Source: DATIXD01 sp035518875 (GTDB lineage Bacteria > Pseudomonadota > Gammaproteobacteria > Methylococcales > Methylococcaceae). Taken from it: DNA of 41,072 bases. Under the pieces are notes generated by a model that saw nothing but the letters and a program-made list of their open reading frames with translations, was not told the DNA's origin and searched no databases. Position numbers and translations under genes: made by a program. The DNA lies in assembly GCA_035518875.1 (NCBI GenBank), contig DATIXD010000014.1, positions 1 to 41,072 of the forward strand. The letters run 5' to 3'. Below are positions 24,299-31,865 of the stretch, piece by piece (the first letter of the stretch is position 1; every line of letters starts with the position of its first letter).

Positions 24299-25123
24299 AT
24301 GGATGCATTCAAACCATATCGTGTACTAATTGTCGCTGGTGCCGCCCTCGCGTGCCTGGCGGTACTGGGCGGCGCAAGAGCACTCTCAGCCGCCGATCAG
24401 CAGAATCAGGACCTCGAGCTGGCGATAGGCCAGGAGGTCTTCAACGAGCTCAAAGCCAACGTTGAGATCATCGAATCTTCCCCCCTGTACGATGCACTAA
24501 CGCCTGTCGCCGACGCCATCGCGGCGGCGGCGCAACCGCGGTACAACCACCCCTTCAAGTTTTACCTGGTCCACGAACCTCAACCAAACGCGTTCTCGAC
24601 TCCCGGGGGGAATGTCTATGTCGTGGATTCGCTCCTCTATCTGGTAAAGAACAGGGAGGAGCTCGCCGGCACCCTTTGTCACGAGATAGCCCACACAATC
24701 CATCACGACACGATGACGCTGATTGAGAAGGAGAAGCGGCGCCTTGCATTGGAGCTCGGGGCCGCAGCTGTCCTGGGCCCCACCGGAGCGCACGTGTTGG
24801 CGATCGCTCTGCTTGGAAAGCTCCAGTCCTTGAGCTACTCCCGAGACGTGGAGTCGCGAGCCGACCTGACAGGCTCAGAAATCTGTGCTGCTGCCGGATT
24901 CAACCCCTGGGGGCTCGTCTGGTTGTTTGAGGATTTCAAAAACGCCGAAATCGGCGAGATCCCCCAGCTCTTGTCAGACCACCCGAATAACGACAATCGT
25001 ATCGCCGCGCTAGAGAATCACTTCCGTACCAATCCTACGGTCTTTGGAAAGTTCAACCCGGACACGAAGTCGGCGGCGCCGTTCTCCGTTTCCAAGAAGG
25101 CTCCGGTCGTCTTCCTGCGATGA
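24299..25123 (+). CDS. M48-family zinc metallopeptidase, secreted/envelope
   Basis: A 274-residue peptidase. A signal peptide or anchor (YRVLIVAGAALACLAVLGGARALSA) precedes the M48 catalytic domain: zinc motif HEIAH (CHEIAHTIHHD, about residue 138) and the third ligand Glu in SRDVESRADLTGSEI. The upstream element FSTPGGNVYVVDSLLYLVKNREELAGTL is the conserved M48 strand-helix. ATG 24299 follows AGGAGG (24287-24292); GTG 24269 is an alternative without good site. It resembles BepA/YfgC-type periplasmic proteases that help outer-membrane protein quality control, but lacks a TPR domain. Last gene of the cassette 2 cluster before a terminator. Confidence 0.88.
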   Translation: MDAFKPYRVLIVAGAALACLAVLGGARALSAADQQNQDLELAIGQEVFNELKANVEIIESSPLYDALTPVADAIAAAAQPRYNHPFKFYLVHEPQPNAFSTPGGNVYVVDSLLYLVKNREELAGTLCHEIAHTIHHDTMTLIEKEKRRLALELGAAAVLGPTGAHVLAIALLGKLQSLSYSRDVESRADLTGSEICAAAGFNPWGLVWLFEDFKNAEIGEIPQLLSDHPNNDNRIAALENHFRTNPTVFGKFNPDTKSAAPFSVSKKAPVVFLR

Positions 25124-25224
25124 GACCGATTGACCCCCTGCTGCCGATCTATCACAACCTGGATTTATGATCGGATCCTACGGCACAGATGTCTTAAATG
25201 TAGACCGGATTTTCCATGACCGAT

Positions 25225-25247
25225 CCGGGCAGAGACGCCCGGTTTTT
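25225..25247 (+). terminator. Rho-independent terminator
   Basis: CCGGGC (25225-25230) and GCCCGG (25237-25242) form a six-pair stem with loop AGAGAC, followed by TTTTT. It closes the cluster ending with the M48 peptidase gene. Confidence 0.8.
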
Positions 25248-25351
25248 AAACCTTAGGGTGAATGACTCGCATAAACCATAAGCGTAAGCACGGCGAGACT
25301 GCCGCATGTTCTCCGGGGAGATTCAGTTTCATGGTCCACACACGGCTCAAG

Positions 25352-25467
25352 CTGGACTATCGGGTGCGGCCGCAAAGTTCGGTATTCCGCCCCCGACTCT
25401 GGAATGGAAGATCAGATCACTCATGATCAACAAGCATTGCTTCAAACCTGCATCGCATTTGCGATAA
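25352..25467 (+). pseudogene. Remnant of the sigma-54 activator's C-terminal helix-turn-helix
   Basis: The frame reads LSGAAAKFGIPPPTLEWKI, RSLMINKHCFKPASHLR and then a stop. The intact activator ends PSGAAAKLGIPHTTLESKI, RSLKINKQRFKPASHLQ. About 38 codons of the 3' end are kept, with no upstream part. This fragment is directly followed by cassette 3, in the same order as activator and cassette 1, so activator end and promoter were copied together. Confidence 0.9.
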
Positions 25468-25509
25468 CCTTTCCCTGAAAACCAACACCCTTTTCTCTAA
25501 ATATAGTTA

Positions 25510-25585
25510 ATTCTCGAAGAATCGGCAAATTTGGGTTCGTGAGCCATAGTGTTTTCAATAATTTACGATTGGCATTCCCATTGCA
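25510..25585 (+). promoter_or_regulatory. Sigma-54 promoter cassette 3 (UAS, IHF-like site, -24/-12), upstream of hsp20
   Basis: The dyad ATTCTCGAAGAAT (25510-25522), IHF-like TTTCAATAATTTA (25553-25565) and -24/-12 element TGGCATTCCCATTGCA (25570-25585) are arranged as in the other copies; predicted start near 25596. It stands about 140 bases before the Hsp20 gene and should drive hsp20 and probably the BON/PRC genes behind it. Confidence 0.85.
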
Positions 25586-25623
25586 CTATGACACTGCATG
25601 ATAGTGGTTTCAAGAAAGAATCG

Positions 25624-25743
25624 ATGAGGTTTAAAATTCAGAGATTGGGGGAAAAAGAAGTGGTCTTAGACCATAAACTTCGCCTTGCTGAACGGCATTT
25701 CACCGTAGCGGGCTCAAAAAGGAGGTATTGCCATGTTAAATGA
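25624..25743 (+). pseudogene. Truncated STAS remnant in cassette 3
   Basis: The frame starts MRFKIQRLGEKEVV, like the STAS gene at 10247, but after about 15 codons similarity ends and it runs into the Hsp20 ribosome site and start. It overlaps the hsp20 start by 11 bases. It may simply be a leader left from cassette copying. Confidence 0.7.
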
Positions 25744-26227
25744 AAAGGAAGAAAAAAAAGCGGCGCGAGAAATAACCCCTTGGAGGCCGTTCTCGGACCT
25801 GTCCCGCTTCGAACGTGATATGGAGCGGAGGTTCGGGGGCTTCTTCGAAAGGCCCTGGTTCGGCTTGAAGTTGCCCCAACGCCTTGGGGAGATTGGGTTC
25901 CGGGAGCCGGCCATCGAGGTCTATGAAGAGAAGGACGACGTCGTGGTGAAGGCCGAGATCCCGGGGATCAAGAAGGAAGAACTGGAAGTCAACATCACAG
26001 ACGATCTCCTGACGACCAAGGGAGAGAAAAAGAAGGAAGAAGAGGTGAAAGAGAAGGGCTATTACTATTCCGAGCGTTCGTATGGTTCCTTCGAGCGTTC
26101 GATTCAGATTCCCCGTGCGGTCCATGCTGACAAGGCCCGGGCGATTTTTAAGGATGGGATTCTGGAGATTCGTCTTCCCAAGACCGAAGAGGCCAAGCGA
26201 AAAGAGGTCAAGCTCAAGGTGGAGTAA
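25733..26227 (+). CDS. Small heat-shock protein, Hsp20/alpha-crystallin family
   Basis: A 164-residue ATP-independent holdase chaperone. The alpha-crystallin domain (about residues 55-150) shows PAIEVYEEKDDVVVKAEIPGI, the loop YYYSERSYGSFERSIQIP and the hallmark FKDGILEIRLPK (A-x-x-x-n-G-v-L type). The C-terminus ends KEVKLKVE with a I/V-x-L-type tail. The start has a strong AAGGAGG at 25720-25726. It lies 140 bases behind sigma-54 cassette 3, implying sigma-54 rather than sigma-32 or CIRCE control; I saw no CIRCE element or RNA thermometer. Confidence 0.95.
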   Translation: MLNEKEEKKAAREITPWRPFSDLSRFERDMERRFGGFFERPWFGLKLPQRLGEIGFREPAIEVYEEKDDVVVKAEIPGIKKEELEVNITDDLLTTKGEKKKEEEVKEKGYYYSERSYGSFERSIQIPRAVHADKARAIFKDGILEIRLPKTEEAKRKEVKLKVE

Positions 26228-26333
26228 AGGTCAACTAATTATGATCCGAACCCCAGGAAACTGAGGATTACCCAATAGTCTAGCGGGTGGAGGATTGGCT
26301 TCCACGCACATATCAAAAAAGGAGGGAACTACA

Positions 26334-26987
26334 ATGAAGACCGACATAGAATTGCGAAATGATGTGCAAGACGAGCTCAAGTGGACGCCAGGTTTAAATT
26401 CCGCAGGAATCGGCGTTGCTGTTAAGGACAACGTGGTGATGCTTACCGGCTATGTGGATAGCTGGGCTGATAAGCAGTCGGCCGAGCGCGCGACCAAACG
26501 AGTTTCTGGCGTAAAAGCCGTGGCTGAAGAAATCGAAGTCAGACTACCCGGCTACAGCGAGCGGACGGATGTAGATATCGCCCGGGCAGCAGAGAACGCA
26601 TTGGCATGGCATGTCTGGGTTCCCAGGGATCGCATCAAGGTAATCGTCGAGCGCGGTTGGATCACCTTGGAAGGCCAGGTTGACTGGCAATATCAGAAGG
26701 AGGCTGCTGAGAATGCAGTCCAGCACCTGACCGGTGTGAAGGGAGTAATGAACTATATTACCATCAAACCGGCCGTGTCGCCCACCGAGGTTAAGGCAAA
26801 GATCGAAGCAGCGCTCAAGCGCAATGCGGCCATTGATGCAGAAGGAATCAATGTGACGGCCACAGGCTCCAAAGTCACTCTAACCGGTAGTGTCGGTTCC
26901 TGGGCGGAGCGAGAGGAGGCCGGACGAACTGCCTGGTGGACGCCGGGGGTGTTCGAAGTCGAAAATAATCTCACAATCAGGGATTGA
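26334..26987 (+). CDS. Triple BON-domain protein
   Basis: A 217-residue protein made of three BON domains (about residues 5-70, 78-145 and 150-216), each with the pattern strand-G-x-V-x-L-x-G-x-V, for example VVMLTGYVDSWADKQSAERA, WITLEGQVDWQYQKEAAENA and KVTLTGSVGSWAEREEA. BON domains bind phospholipid surfaces and occur in OsmY-type stress proteins. No signal peptide is visible, unlike OsmY. ATG 26334 follows AAAGGAGGG. Close paralogue at 27725. Expected role: stress protection of membranes. Confidence 0.9.
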   Translation: MKTDIELRNDVQDELKWTPGLNSAGIGVAVKDNVVMLTGYVDSWADKQSAERATKRVSGVKAVAEEIEVRLPGYSERTDVDIARAAENALAWHVWVPRDRIKVIVERGWITLEGQVDWQYQKEAAENAVQHLTGVKGVMNYITIKPAVSPTEVKAKIEAALKRNAAIDAEGINVTATGSKVTLTGSVGSWAEREEAGRTAWWTPGVFEVENNLTIRD

Positions 26988-27175
26988 GGATAATTCTCAA
27001 AAATATTACCTGATCGGACGAATAACATTGGGACCCGGGAAGAAGAATGGCAACATGGGGTCTGGGATATCGACCTGAGAAAGGAGGAAGAAAAGGGGAG
27101 GGAGTATAGGCGCAGGAGCATCGGCAGGGATTACGAAACGATTTATAGTATTAAACATAAAAACGGAGGAAGAAA

Positions 27176-27580
27176 ATGAAAAACAGTCTGGCGGTTATGA
27201 TAGCTGTGGCGGTAATGGCGTTCACCTTTGGATTCAAACAGGCTCAAGCCGAGGCCCCGGTGGCTGGTGGGGTGGTTCTTGGCGTTGCGGTCGCTGAGTT
27301 GGATGTCCTGGCAAACGGATGGAGTGCCAAGAAGCAGATTCTGGGGCACACCGTGTATAACGACAAGAACGAGAAGGTGGGCAAAGTCTATGACATCATC
27401 ATCGCTCCGGACAAGGCAGTGTCTTACGGGATCGTCGCGGCCGGCGGATTCCTGGGCCTGGGCAAGCATGACGTGGCCATCCCTGCGAATCAGTTCAAGA
27501 TGGAGGATGGCAAGATAGTTCTGCCAGGGGCGAGCAAAGATGCCATCAAGGCGATGCCCGCGTTCGAGTACAAGAAATAG
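27176..27580 (+). CDS. Exported PRC-barrel domain protein
   Basis: A 134-residue protein with a signal peptide (MKNSLAVMIAVAVMAFTFGF then KQAQAEA) and a PRC-barrel domain: ILGHTVYNDKNEKVGKVYDI, IIAPDKAVSYGIVAAGGFLG, then LGKHDVAIPANQF and KIVLPGASKDAIKAMPAFEY. PRC barrels of this kind occur in photosynthetic reaction-centre H subunits, RimM and many small stress-linked proteins. ATG 27176 has CGGAGGA at 27164-27170. Its first 50 residues are nearly repeated in the coiled-coil protein at 33874. It stands between the two triple-BON genes. Confidence 0.9.
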   Translation: MKNSLAVMIAVAVMAFTFGFKQAQAEAPVAGGVVLGVAVAELDVLANGWSAKKQILGHTVYNDKNEKVGKVYDIIIAPDKAVSYGIVAAGGFLGLGKHDVAIPANQFKMEDGKIVLPGASKDAIKAMPAFEYKK

Positions 27581-27588
27581 AAATCGGG

Positions 27589-27622
27589 CCACCTGTCCTG
27601 TCTCGGAAGGCAGGACAGGTGG
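27589..27622 (+). terminator. Strong hairpin after the PRC-barrel gene
   Basis: CCACCTGTCCTG (27589-27600) and CAGGACAGGTGG (27611-27622) form a perfect 12-pair stem with a ten-base loop, nine bases after the stop. No T-run follows, so it may protect the 3' end of the mRNA or act only partly as a terminator. Confidence 0.6.
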
Positions 27623-27724
27623 ACAATTAGATCTCATTGTCAATCTGTAATTATTAAGAGGTTCATTTGTCGATGGATCGAACGGGAAATGAACTCACTG
27701 GTCTAACCAAAAAGGAGAATTAAA

Positions 27725-28405
27725 ATGAAAAACGACTCGGAAGTGCAAAGAAGTGTGCAGGAGGAACTCAAGTGGGAGCCGGGTGTTACCAATGCCTCGA
27801 AGATAGGGGTGGCCGTCAAGGACGGCATAGTAACGCTCACCGGCACCGTAAATAGCCACTTTGAGAAATGGGCTGCCGAGCGGGCCGCCAAGCGGGTATT
27901 TGGTGTCAATGCCTTGGCGGTCGAGCTCGAAGTGAAGCTGCCTGTTTTCGCCAAGCGGACCGACACGGATATCGCGAAGGCGGCCGAGAACGCATTGAAC
28001 TGGGATGCCACATTGCCGAACGACTGCGTCAAAGTCATGGTGGAGAACGGGTGGGTGACTCTGGAAGGTAACGTCGACTGGCAATATCAGAGATCGAGTG
28101 CCGAGGATGATGTGCGATACCTCACAGGAATAAGAGGAGTTTCCAACAAAATCGTCCTAAAGCCGACGGTGGCACCCGGGGAAATCAAATCCAAGATCGA
28201 AGCTGCCTTCAAACGCAGTGCCATCTTGGACGCGCAGCACATTAAGGTAAAGGCCGATGGCTCGAAAGTGACCCTAAGCGGGAGTGTAAGTTCCTGGACG
28301 GAGCGTGAGGAGGCGGAGGATGCCGCCTGGGCGGCGCCGGGTGTCACAGAAGTGAAAAATTCCATCACAATCAATTACGCCGCCGCAGCCACTGCAGCTT
28401 ATTAG
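27725..28405 (+). CDS. Triple BON-domain protein (paralogue)
   Basis: A 226-residue protein with three BON domains, closely parallel to the one at 26334: DSEVQRSVQEELKWEPGVT, IVTLTGTVNSHFEKWAAERA, WVTLEGNVDWQYQRSSAEDD and KVTLSGSVSSWTEREEAEDA. The C-terminus ends in an Ala-rich tail. ATG 27725 follows AAAGGAGA. The pair presumably arose by duplication around the PRC-barrel gene. No signal peptide. Role in membrane-linked stress protection is inferred from the domain. Confidence 0.9.
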   Translation: MKNDSEVQRSVQEELKWEPGVTNASKIGVAVKDGIVTLTGTVNSHFEKWAAERAAKRVFGVNALAVELEVKLPVFAKRTDTDIAKAAENALNWDATLPNDCVKVMVENGWVTLEGNVDWQYQRSSAEDDVRYLTGIRGVSNKIVLKPTVAPGEIKSKIEAAFKRSAILDAQHIKVKADGSKVTLSGSVSSWTEREEAEDAAWAAPGVTEVKNSITINYAAAATAAY

Positions 28406-28506
28406 TAGTTGCGAAGCACTGGAAAGACAAGCAAGCGCTGAAACCTGGAGACGCGCGTGAGCCTGCCGCTCAACGAGTGGGTGGCGGTGAGGTTGTCATT
28501 GATCGC

Positions 28507-28560
28507 TGGCCGGGCACACCAAAGATCCCACGCGGATGTGTGCCCGGCCACGACGCGTCG
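28507..28560. repeat. Perfect inverted repeat plus 10-bp palindrome
   Basis: TGGCCGGGCACAC (28507-28519) and GTGTGCCCGGCCA (28538-28550) are perfect 13-base complements around an 18-base spacer, followed directly by the palindrome CGACGCGTCG (28551-28560). There is no T-run. It lies behind the second BON gene; it could be a transcript-end hairpin or a protein site. Confidence 0.7.
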
Positions 28561-28582
28561 CGTCCGGACAACGATGCTTCGA

Positions 28583-28675
28583 GGTCCATTCACATTCCAC
28601 GACGTCGAGACGGCTTTTGATCTGATACGAACGAAAGCGGACGGCGTTCTGAAGCCGCTGATCGCCTTTGTGTGA
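28583..28675 (+). pseudogene. Possible C-terminal fragment of an alcohol dehydrogenase
   Basis: The end of an open frame reads FTFHDVETAFDLI then RTKADGVLKPLIAF and stops. This resembles the last strand-helix-strand of zinc-type medium-chain alcohol dehydrogenases (F-x-x-D-V-x-x-A-F ... K-x-L-I-x-F). No upstream ADH sequence is present. An N-terminal fragment of a related type lies at 22481, but I cannot show the two came from one gene. Confidence 0.35.
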
Positions 28676-28683
28676 GTAGGCCA

Positions 28684-29433
28684 ATGACGCGACAAGATAT
28701 TTCGTTAGGCAGAATCATGGGAATTTCCATTGGCGTGGACTATTCCTGGTTTCTGATCTTTGCGCTGCTCACCTTTTCGTTGGGAGGCAGCTACTATCCG
28801 GCGGAATTCCCCAATTGGCCGCCATGGCTGTATTGGTTTATGGGCGCGGTGACGGCCATCATGCTCTTTATGAGCGTGCTGCTCCATGAACTGGGGCACT
28901 CGGTGGTGGCGCTGCGGTACAACGTTCCGGTGCGGAGCATCACACTATTCATCTTCGGAGGGGTCGCTCGGATTGAAGCGGAACCGCCCAGCGCCCACGC
29001 GGAGTTTTTCATCGCGATTGCGGGCCCTCTCGTGAGCTTGGCCTTGGCCGTCTTATTCTACGCGGTTCAGCCGGTGGTTATCGACATTCAACCCCTGTGG
29101 GGGCTGGCCGAGTATCTGGCCTACATCAACTTGGCCCTGGTGCTGTTTAACCTCATCCCCGGTTACCCGCTCGACGGTGGACGTGTCCTCCGCGCCATCG
29201 TGTGGGCCCTCACCCGCAATATGCGACGCGCTACGCTTCTATCCGCGAACGTGGGGCGCTTCTTTGGGCTTCTCTTCATCATCATCGGCGGTTGGAGCAT
29301 GTTCAGGGGCGATTTTGGCGGCGGCGTATGGATGGCCTTCATTGGCTGGTTTCTGTACAGCGCAGCGACTGCCCAAGTGCATCTGGTAATGGTTCAGGGC
29401 CTGCCCGATGGTCAAGGGCCCCAAAGGGACTAA
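28684..29433 (+). CDS. Site-2 protease family (M50B) zinc metalloprotease, no CBS domains
   Basis: A 249-residue intramembrane metalloprotease. The zinc motif HELGH (VLLHELGHSVVALRYNVPV, about residue 73) and the second motif NLIPGYPLDGGRVLRA (about residue 165) are intact, in a six-helix protein of the SpoIVFB-like group. Relatives usually continue with two CBS domains; this one ends after WFLYSAATAQVHLVMVQGLP, about where they would begin, so it is shortened. ATG 28684 is chosen; GTG 28672 is four codons upstream. Ribosome site weak. It follows the BON genes and precedes the RNase gene. Confidence 0.9.
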   Translation: MTRQDISLGRIMGISIGVDYSWFLIFALLTFSLGGSYYPAEFPNWPPWLYWFMGAVTAIMLFMSVLLHELGHSVVALRYNVPVRSITLFIFGGVARIEAEPPSAHAEFFIAIAGPLVSLALAVLFYAVQPVVIDIQPLWGLAEYLAYINLALVLFNLIPGYPLDGGRVLRAIVWALTRNMRRATLLSANVGRFFGLLFIIIGGWSMFRGDFGGGVWMAFIGWFLYSAATAQVHLVMVQGLPDGQGPQRD

Positions 29434-29461
29434 TGATAATTAATCTCGCCGAGGGCTTCTT

Positions 29462-30937
29462 ATGATGGGGACAAACGACAGGCAAGGCCGCTCTCTCTTA
29501 CAAAGAATCGCCCGTCGTGTGATGATTGAACGAGGATTGTTTCCCGAGTTCTCTCCCCAGGCCCTCGCAGAGTTAGACAAAATCCATGGGCCTGCGACGA
29601 GAGCCTCCGAGGCGACGCGGGACCTGCGGCACCTTCCCTGGTGTTCCATAGACAACGATGATTCTCGCGATCTGGACCAGCTCACCGTCGCAGAAATCAT
29701 CCCCGATGATGCCGTGAAGATCCTCGTTGCTATTGCCGATGTCGATGCTCTTGTCAAAAAGGGTTCGGCCATTGACGATCACGCGCGGAAAAACACCACG
29801 TCGGTATACACCCCGGCCGAGACATTTCCGATGTTGCCCGAGAAACTCTCGACAGATATGACTTCCCTCCATTACGCGTCGGAACGATATGCCGTGGTCG
29901 TTGATATGATCATTGCCAAAGTTGGAACGATTCAGAAATCCGATGTTTACGTTGCGCTGGTCCGAAATCAAGCAAAGTTGGCCTACAACAGCGTTGCCAC
30001 CTGGCTAGAGAATACAGGGCCGATGCCAACGGAGATCGGGGCCGTTCCTGGCCTTGCCGAAAACCTCCGCCTCCAGGACCGGGTGGCCCAACAGATGAAG
30101 GCGCTCCGATACGAGCACGGCGCACTCACTCTCGAGACGATAGAAACACGCCTGGTTTTTGACGACGGTGAGCTCAAGGGTGTTGAAGCCGAGAAAAAGA
30201 ACAGAGCTAAAGACATTATTGAGGACTTCATGATCGCGGCAAACGGAATTACCGCACGCTTTCTCGGTTCCAAAGGATTGCTCTCATTGCGGCGCGTCGT
30301 CCGGACACCCAAACGGTGGGACCGGATCGTCGAACTCGCCTCGGAACACCGCTTCACGCTGCCGACCAAGCCTGAGTCAAAAGCGTTGGAGCAGTTTCTC
30401 ACACAAGCGAAAGCTGCCGACCCGCTCCGATTTCCCGATCTTTCCCTTTCCATCATCAAGCTGTTGGGGGCGGGTGAATACGTTGTCCAACATCCGGAGG
30501 ACAAATCAAACGGCCATTTCGGTCTGGCCGTCTCGGATTATACCCATTCCACAGCCCCAAACCGGCGTTACCCGGACCTCATCACGCAGCGACTTTTAAA
30601 GGCAGCAATGGATGGGCAGCCGCCTCCCTACGAAAACGAAGAACTTTCCACGCTGGCAATACACTGCACGGAAAAAGAGGACGCAGCCAAGAAGGTCGAA
30701 CGGCAAGTCAGGAAATCCGCAGCGGCAATGCTGCTGGAATATCGGATCGGGGAACGGTTCGATGCCATCATCACAAGCGCAACTGAAACAGACACCTGGG
30801 TCCGCCTTCTCGATCCCCCGATTGAAGGAAGGCTGGCGATCGGTTTTGAAGGGATGGATGTCGGTAACAGGCTGCGGGTACAGCTGATCAGCACGGACGT
30901 GGAGCGCGGATTCATAGACTTCAAGAGGGTGGACTGA
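29462..30937 (+). CDS. RNase II/R-family 3'-5' exoribonuclease (RNB domain)
   Basis: A 491-residue exonuclease. The RNB catalytic core starts WCSIDNDDSRDLDQ (about residue 60), holding the Asp cluster that binds magnesium, and ends SDYTHSTAPNRRYPDLITQR (about residue 352). The C-terminal 70 residues (RIGERFDAIITSATETDTWV) look like an S1/OB domain. It lacks the N-terminal cold-shock domains of RNase R and is shorter than RNase II (about 640), so it belongs to the compact RNB group. ATG 29462 follows GAGGG. Its stop is directly followed by cassette 4. Confidence 0.9.
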   Translation: MMGTNDRQGRSLLQRIARRVMIERGLFPEFSPQALAELDKIHGPATRASEATRDLRHLPWCSIDNDDSRDLDQLTVAEIIPDDAVKILVAIADVDALVKKGSAIDDHARKNTTSVYTPAETFPMLPEKLSTDMTSLHYASERYAVVVDMIIAKVGTIQKSDVYVALVRNQAKLAYNSVATWLENTGPMPTEIGAVPGLAENLRLQDRVAQQMKALRYEHGALTLETIETRLVFDDGELKGVEAEKKNRAKDIIEDFMIAANGITARFLGSKGLLSLRRVVRTPKRWDRIVELASEHRFTLPTKPESKALEQFLTQAKAADPLRFPDLSLSIIKLLGAGEYVVQHPEDKSNGHFGLAVSDYTHSTAPNRRYPDLITQRLLKAAMDGQPPPYENEELSTLAIHCTEKEDAAKKVERQVRKSAAAMLLEYRIGERFDAIITSATETDTWVRLLDPPIEGRLAIGFEGMDVGNRLRVQLISTDVERGFIDFKRVD

Positions 30938-30997
30938 TTAAATCATTTGCAAAAACCTTTCCCTGAAAACCCGCGCCTTATTCACTAAATTTCGATA

Positions 30998-31073
30998 ATT
31001 CTCGAAGAATCGGCATTTTTGGGCTCATGAGCCATAGCATTTTCAATGGATTACTATTGGCATTCGTATTGCA
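30998..31073 (+). promoter_or_regulatory. Sigma-54 promoter cassette 4 (UAS, IHF-like site, -24/-12)
   Basis: The dyad ATTCTCGAAGAAT (30998-31010), IHF-like TTTCAATGGATTA (31041-31053) and -24/-12 element TGGCATTCGTATTGCA (31058-31073) repeat the arrangement of the other cassettes; predicted start near 31084. Similarity to the other copies starts around 30943, just behind the RNase stop. No STAS gene remains; the transcript leads into HdeD at 31213. Confidence 0.85.
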
Positions 31074-31175
31074 ATATGACAGTGCATGGGGGTGGTTTCA
31101 AGCAGTAATAAGGTTTCGGCCGTGAAGGCAATTAAAAAATTGCGCCAAATAGATTGCAACAAACCCAGATAGTGC

Positions 31176-31206
31176 TTCTGGAGCATTATCACATTAGAAA
31201 GGAGGA
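31176..31206 (+). repeat. Direct repeat: HdeD leader/ribosome-site block (copy B)
   Basis: Identical over 31 bases to 22978-23008, including AAAGGAGGA, the ribosome site for the HdeD gene at 31213. Confidence 0.85.
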
Positions 31207-31212
31207 GAAAAT

Positions 31213-31770
31213 ATGAACGCACAAAGCACCACGAACGTATTCAAGGAAATTACGGGAATGTCCATCGGATGGGCCATTCTGATGATCGTGTTGGGATTTT
31301 TGGCGATTGCTCTGCCCCTTGCCACGGGCATTGGCGTTGCCATTATGGTCGGTTGGATTATCGTCTTCAGCGGATTCGCCTACCTTGCTTATGCCTTCGC
31401 TGCCCAAGGTGCCGGAGCCTTTCTCTGGCGAATGCTGATAGGGATTGTCTATGTCGTTGGCGGTCTCTATCTCGTATTCCATCCGGGACTCGCATTGGAG
31501 TCCCTTACATTAGTGGTGGCGGCCATCTTGTTCGCAGAAGGCGCGCTGCAGATGATCGTGTTTTTCCAGTTCCGCTCCCTGCCGGGTGCCGGCTGGGTCC
31601 TTGTTGACGGCATAGTGACCCTGATTCTGGGATTCCTGATCGCATACCCATGGCCCTTAAGTTCAGCGTGGGCCATCGGAACCCTTGTAGGTGTTAACCT
31701 CCTCGTGAGCGGTTTCACCCGGCTGATGTATTCGGGGGCTGCTCGAAGGGAACTGAAGGCGACGGCCTGA
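31213..31770 (+). CDS. HdeD-family membrane protein (copy 3)
   Basis: A 185-residue protein with about six membrane helices, nearly the same as the HdeD protein at 11216 through most of its length (SWAVLMIVLGFMVVALPLATG versus GWAILMIVLGFLAIALPLATG). Start ATG 31213 lies behind a strong AAAGGAGGA. It is the first gene behind sigma-54 cassette 4, as copy 1 is behind cassette 1 and a 17-codon remnant is behind cassette 2. Likely role: envelope protection under acid or related stress, inferred from E. coli HdeD. Confidence 0.9.
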   Translation: MNAQSTTNVFKEITGMSIGWAILMIVLGFLAIALPLATGIGVAIMVGWIIVFSGFAYLAYAFAAQGAGAFLWRMLIGIVYVVGGLYLVFHPGLALESLTLVVAAILFAEGALQMIVFFQFRSLPGAGWVLVDGIVTLILGFLIAYPWPLSSAWAIGTLVGVNLLVSGFTRLMYSGAARRELKATA

Positions 31771-31865
31771 AAACAGAAAACAAGCGACTGCCCGTGAATG
31801 CGATACTGGGAGATCGCAGATGGGCTCGCGATGGAAAGATTTTCAAACATTAAAGGAGAGTAACC

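Noticed and set aside
25724..25735. RNA thermometer or CIRCE element before hsp20
   Set aside because: I could find neither a U-rich segment well placed to pair with AAGGAGG nor the CIRCE inverted repeat.
10130..31073. The four repeated segments as an insertion sequence, MITE or CRISPR-like array
   Set aside because: They lack terminal inverted repeats, target duplications, transposase and regular spacing; their shared core is a promoter plus the flanking gene ends.
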